Shown in pieces: positions 6,309 through 7,545 of a stretch of 7,545 bases of DNA (the stretch's first letter is position 1; each line of letters opens with the position of its first letter). A program made the position numbers and the translations under genes. A model generated the notes under the pieces. It ran no database searches. It saw only the letters and a program-made list of their open reading frames with translations, and was not told where the DNA came from. Source of the DNA: Pseudomonadota bacterium (GTDB lineage: Bacteria; Pseudomonadota; Gammaproteobacteria; Magnimaribacterales; D2472); the NCBI GenBank assembly GCA_010024215.1, contig RGHK01000036.1, positions 1 through 7,545 of the forward strand. The letters run 5' to 3'.

Positions 6309-7109
6309 ATGAATAACTCATATGCATTAATAACAGGGGCATCTTCTGGAATTGGTCTAGAAATAGCAAAAAACCTTGCATCTAAAGGATTCAATCTAGT
6401 TATCACCGCCAGAAGAGAAGAGAGGCTTAAAAAAATTTCAAATGAGATTTCTCATGAATTTAATGTTCATGTTGATTTTATTGCGGTTGATTTAAGTCAT
6501 ATTGATGCACCATCTAATATATTTACTTTTTGTTCAGAAAAAAATTATAAGGTTGAAGTTTTAATTAATAATGCTGGATATGGAATTAAAACGCCATTTC
6601 ATGAAACTTCTATGGAAGATGAAGAGAATTTTATAAGGGTTTTAGGAACTTCTGTTATAGCTCTGACTAAAATTTTTCTTCCATCTATGATTAAAGAAAA
6701 TAAAGGAAAGATCATGATAGTGTCGTCTGTTGCATCATTTTCTCCACCTTCATCAATTCAAGCGCTATATGGACCTATCAAAACTTTTATGAATAGATTT
6801 AGCGATTCTATTAATATTAACTATAACCACAAAGGCATTACTTCAACAGCTCTATGTCCCGGCTTTACAGTGACTGAGTTTCATACTGCTAGCGGAGTTC
6901 AAGATGAAATGGATAGAGTCCCAAGTTTTTTAAAATTTTCAGCCAAAAGAATTGCGCAAGAGGGAGTTGATGCAATGTTATCTGGAAAGCAAATATGCGT
7001 TCCTACAAAAACATATAAAACCTTAGTTTTCCTTCTTAAAATTTTACCAATGTCGGCTCTTTCAAAGCTTGGAAGCAAGATCGCACCAGGTAGGTACGAC
7101 CAAAATTAA
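6309..7109 (+). CDS. Short-chain dehydrogenase/reductase (SDR), classical type
   Basis: The 266-residue protein is a Rossmann-fold NAD(P)-dependent oxidoreductase. It shows TGASSGIG (9-16, dinucleotide-binding glycine motif), VITARREERL (31-40, where the basic residues after beta-2 suggest NADP(H)), a DLS after beta-3 (61-63), NNAGYG (87-92), VSSVAS (138-143, catalytic Ser) and YGPIK (154-158, catalytic Tyr154 and Lys158), then CPGFTVTEF (183-191). Length is normal for the classical family. The C-terminal tail (235-260, KTLVFLLKILPMSALSKLG) is hydrophobic, like the DltE/YqjQ-type group of SDRs; it might touch the membrane or a lipid substrate, which is inference. The substrate cannot be told from sequence. 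No Shine-Dalgarno precedes the ATG. It is divergent from the metalloprotease gene, and its stop codon directly abuts the stop of the next, convergent gene. Confidence 0.92.
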   Translation: MNNSYALITGASSGIGLEIAKNLASKGFNLVITARREERLKKISNEISHEFNVHVDFIAVDLSHIDAPSNIFTFCSEKNYKVEVLINNAGYGIKTPFHETSMEDEENFIRVLGTSVIALTKIFLPSMIKENKGKIMIVSSVASFSPPSSIQALYGPIKTFMNRFSDSININYNHKGITSTALCPGFTVTEFHTASGVQDEMDRVPSFLKFSAKRIAQEGVDAMLSGKQICVPTKTYKTLVFLLKILPMSALSKLGSKIAPGRYDQN

Positions 7110-7545
7110 TTAAGAATCTAAAATGCTATCTGCAACAAAAGGGTTCGATGCTCTTTCTTTTGCAAATGTTGAGTTAGGGCCATGACCAGGTATAAACTCA
7201 ATATCTTCACCTAATGGCCATAGTTTATTTTTTATGGACATCAATAATTGTTGATGATTTCCCCCGGGTAGATCAGTTCTTCCTATTGATCCTTGAAATA
7301 ATACATCTCCAACAATAGCTAACTTATTTTCTTTATTAAAAAAAATAACATGGCCAGGTGTATGTCCAGGACAGAAGTAAACCATCAACTTTAAATCACC
7401 AATTTCAACTATATCACCTTCTTCAAGCCATTTATTAGGCGAACAATTTTGAGCCATCATTCCAAACATCTCTCCTTGTCTTTGAAGATCATCTAGCAAA
7501 AATTTATCTGCTATATGAGGCCCCTCAATTTTTATATTTAAAATC
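7110..7545 (-). CDS. Metallo-beta-lactamase-fold hydrolase, glyoxalase II-like (5' end outside window)
   Basis: The C-terminal 145 residues of an MBL-fold protein are visible. The frame stays open to the window edge, so the true start lies beyond 7545. Just inside the edge it reads IEGPHIADKFLLDDLQRQ and then GEMFGM, matching the middle of YcbL/GloC-type glyoxalase II proteins (roughly 210-215 residues). A TTG at 7497-7499 could be mistaken for the start but lies within this conserved stretch. Metal-site elements follow: CPGHTPGH (about 7353-7373), VGDVLFQGSIGRTDLPGGN (metal-bridging Asp, followed by the family's GRTD loop) and FIPGHGP (last metal His). The first HxHxDH motif must lie in the missing part. 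Likely reaction: hydrolysis of S-lactoylglutathione or a related thioester in the cytoplasm; other MBL hydrolases cannot be excluded. Convergent with the dehydrogenase, with no base between their stop codons. Confidence 0.9.
   Translation of the reverse strand, partial: ILNIKIEGPHIADKFLLDDLQRQGEMFGMMAQNCSPNKWLEEGDIVEIGDLKLMVYFCPGHTPGHVIFFNKENKLAIVGDVLFQGSIGRTDLPGGNHQQLLMSIKNKLWPLGEDIEFIPGHGPNSTFAKERASNPFVADSILDS

Noticed and set aside
7497..7499. TTG as the start codon of the MBL-fold hydrolase
   Set aside because: The frame is open upstream to the window edge and encodes family-like sequence (GPHIADKFLLDDL). The visible part also lacks the HxHxDH motif, so the gene begins outside the window.

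Overview
The window is an ordinary-looking, AT-rich (about one third G+C by eye), densely packed stretch of bacterial chromosome. It has no rRNA, tRNA, CRISPR array or insertion sequence, and no gene-free stretch over about 80 bp. The lipoprotein signal, the secreted metalloprotease with DUF5117/DUF4953-type architecture, the very short spacers and the low G+C fit a streamlined marine Gram-negative. A SAR86-like gammaproteobacterium is my best guess, but that is inference from gene style rather than from a marker gene.

Left part (1-3035). A plus-strand lipoprotein built from two copies of one about 100-residue domain (16-807) faces a minus-strand CtlX-like citrulline hydrolase (843-1742), with an intrinsic terminator hairpin between them. 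The hydrolase is divergent from an ornithine aminotransferase gene, rocD (1788-3035), with only 45 bp between their start codons. Together the two enzymes would turn citrulline into ornithine and then into glutamate semialdehyde plus glutamate, a short nitrogen-salvage route. The aminotransferase carries an unusual four-cysteine insertion.

Middle (3040-6231). Two small genes follow rocD at 4 bp and 2 bp spacing and are probably cotranscribed with it: an unrecognised 152-residue cytoplasmic protein and a minimal O6-alkylguanine-DNA alkyltransferase consisting of the catalytic domain only. The alkyltransferase gene overlaps tail-to-tail by 23 bp with a long minus-strand gene for a secreted metzincin-type zinc metalloprotease of 822 residues.

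Right part (6232-7545). The metalloprotease gene is divergent from a short-chain dehydrogenase gene (6309-7109). The 77 bp between them holds a perfect 8+8 bp inverted repeat next to the dehydrogenase start. The dehydrogenase stop codon directly abuts the stop codon of a convergent metallo-beta-lactamase-fold hydrolase (glyoxalase II-like), whose 5' end lies beyond the window.

Several genes (rocD, the 152-residue gene, the dehydrogenase) have no Shine-Dalgarno sequence. For rocD and the dehydrogenase, a -10-like hexamer sits where transcription could start at or next to the ATG. I do not see a clearly new multi-gene system. The best leads are the four-cysteine loop in RocD, the duplicated lipoprotein, the altered CtlX motif and the dyad at 6286-6304.
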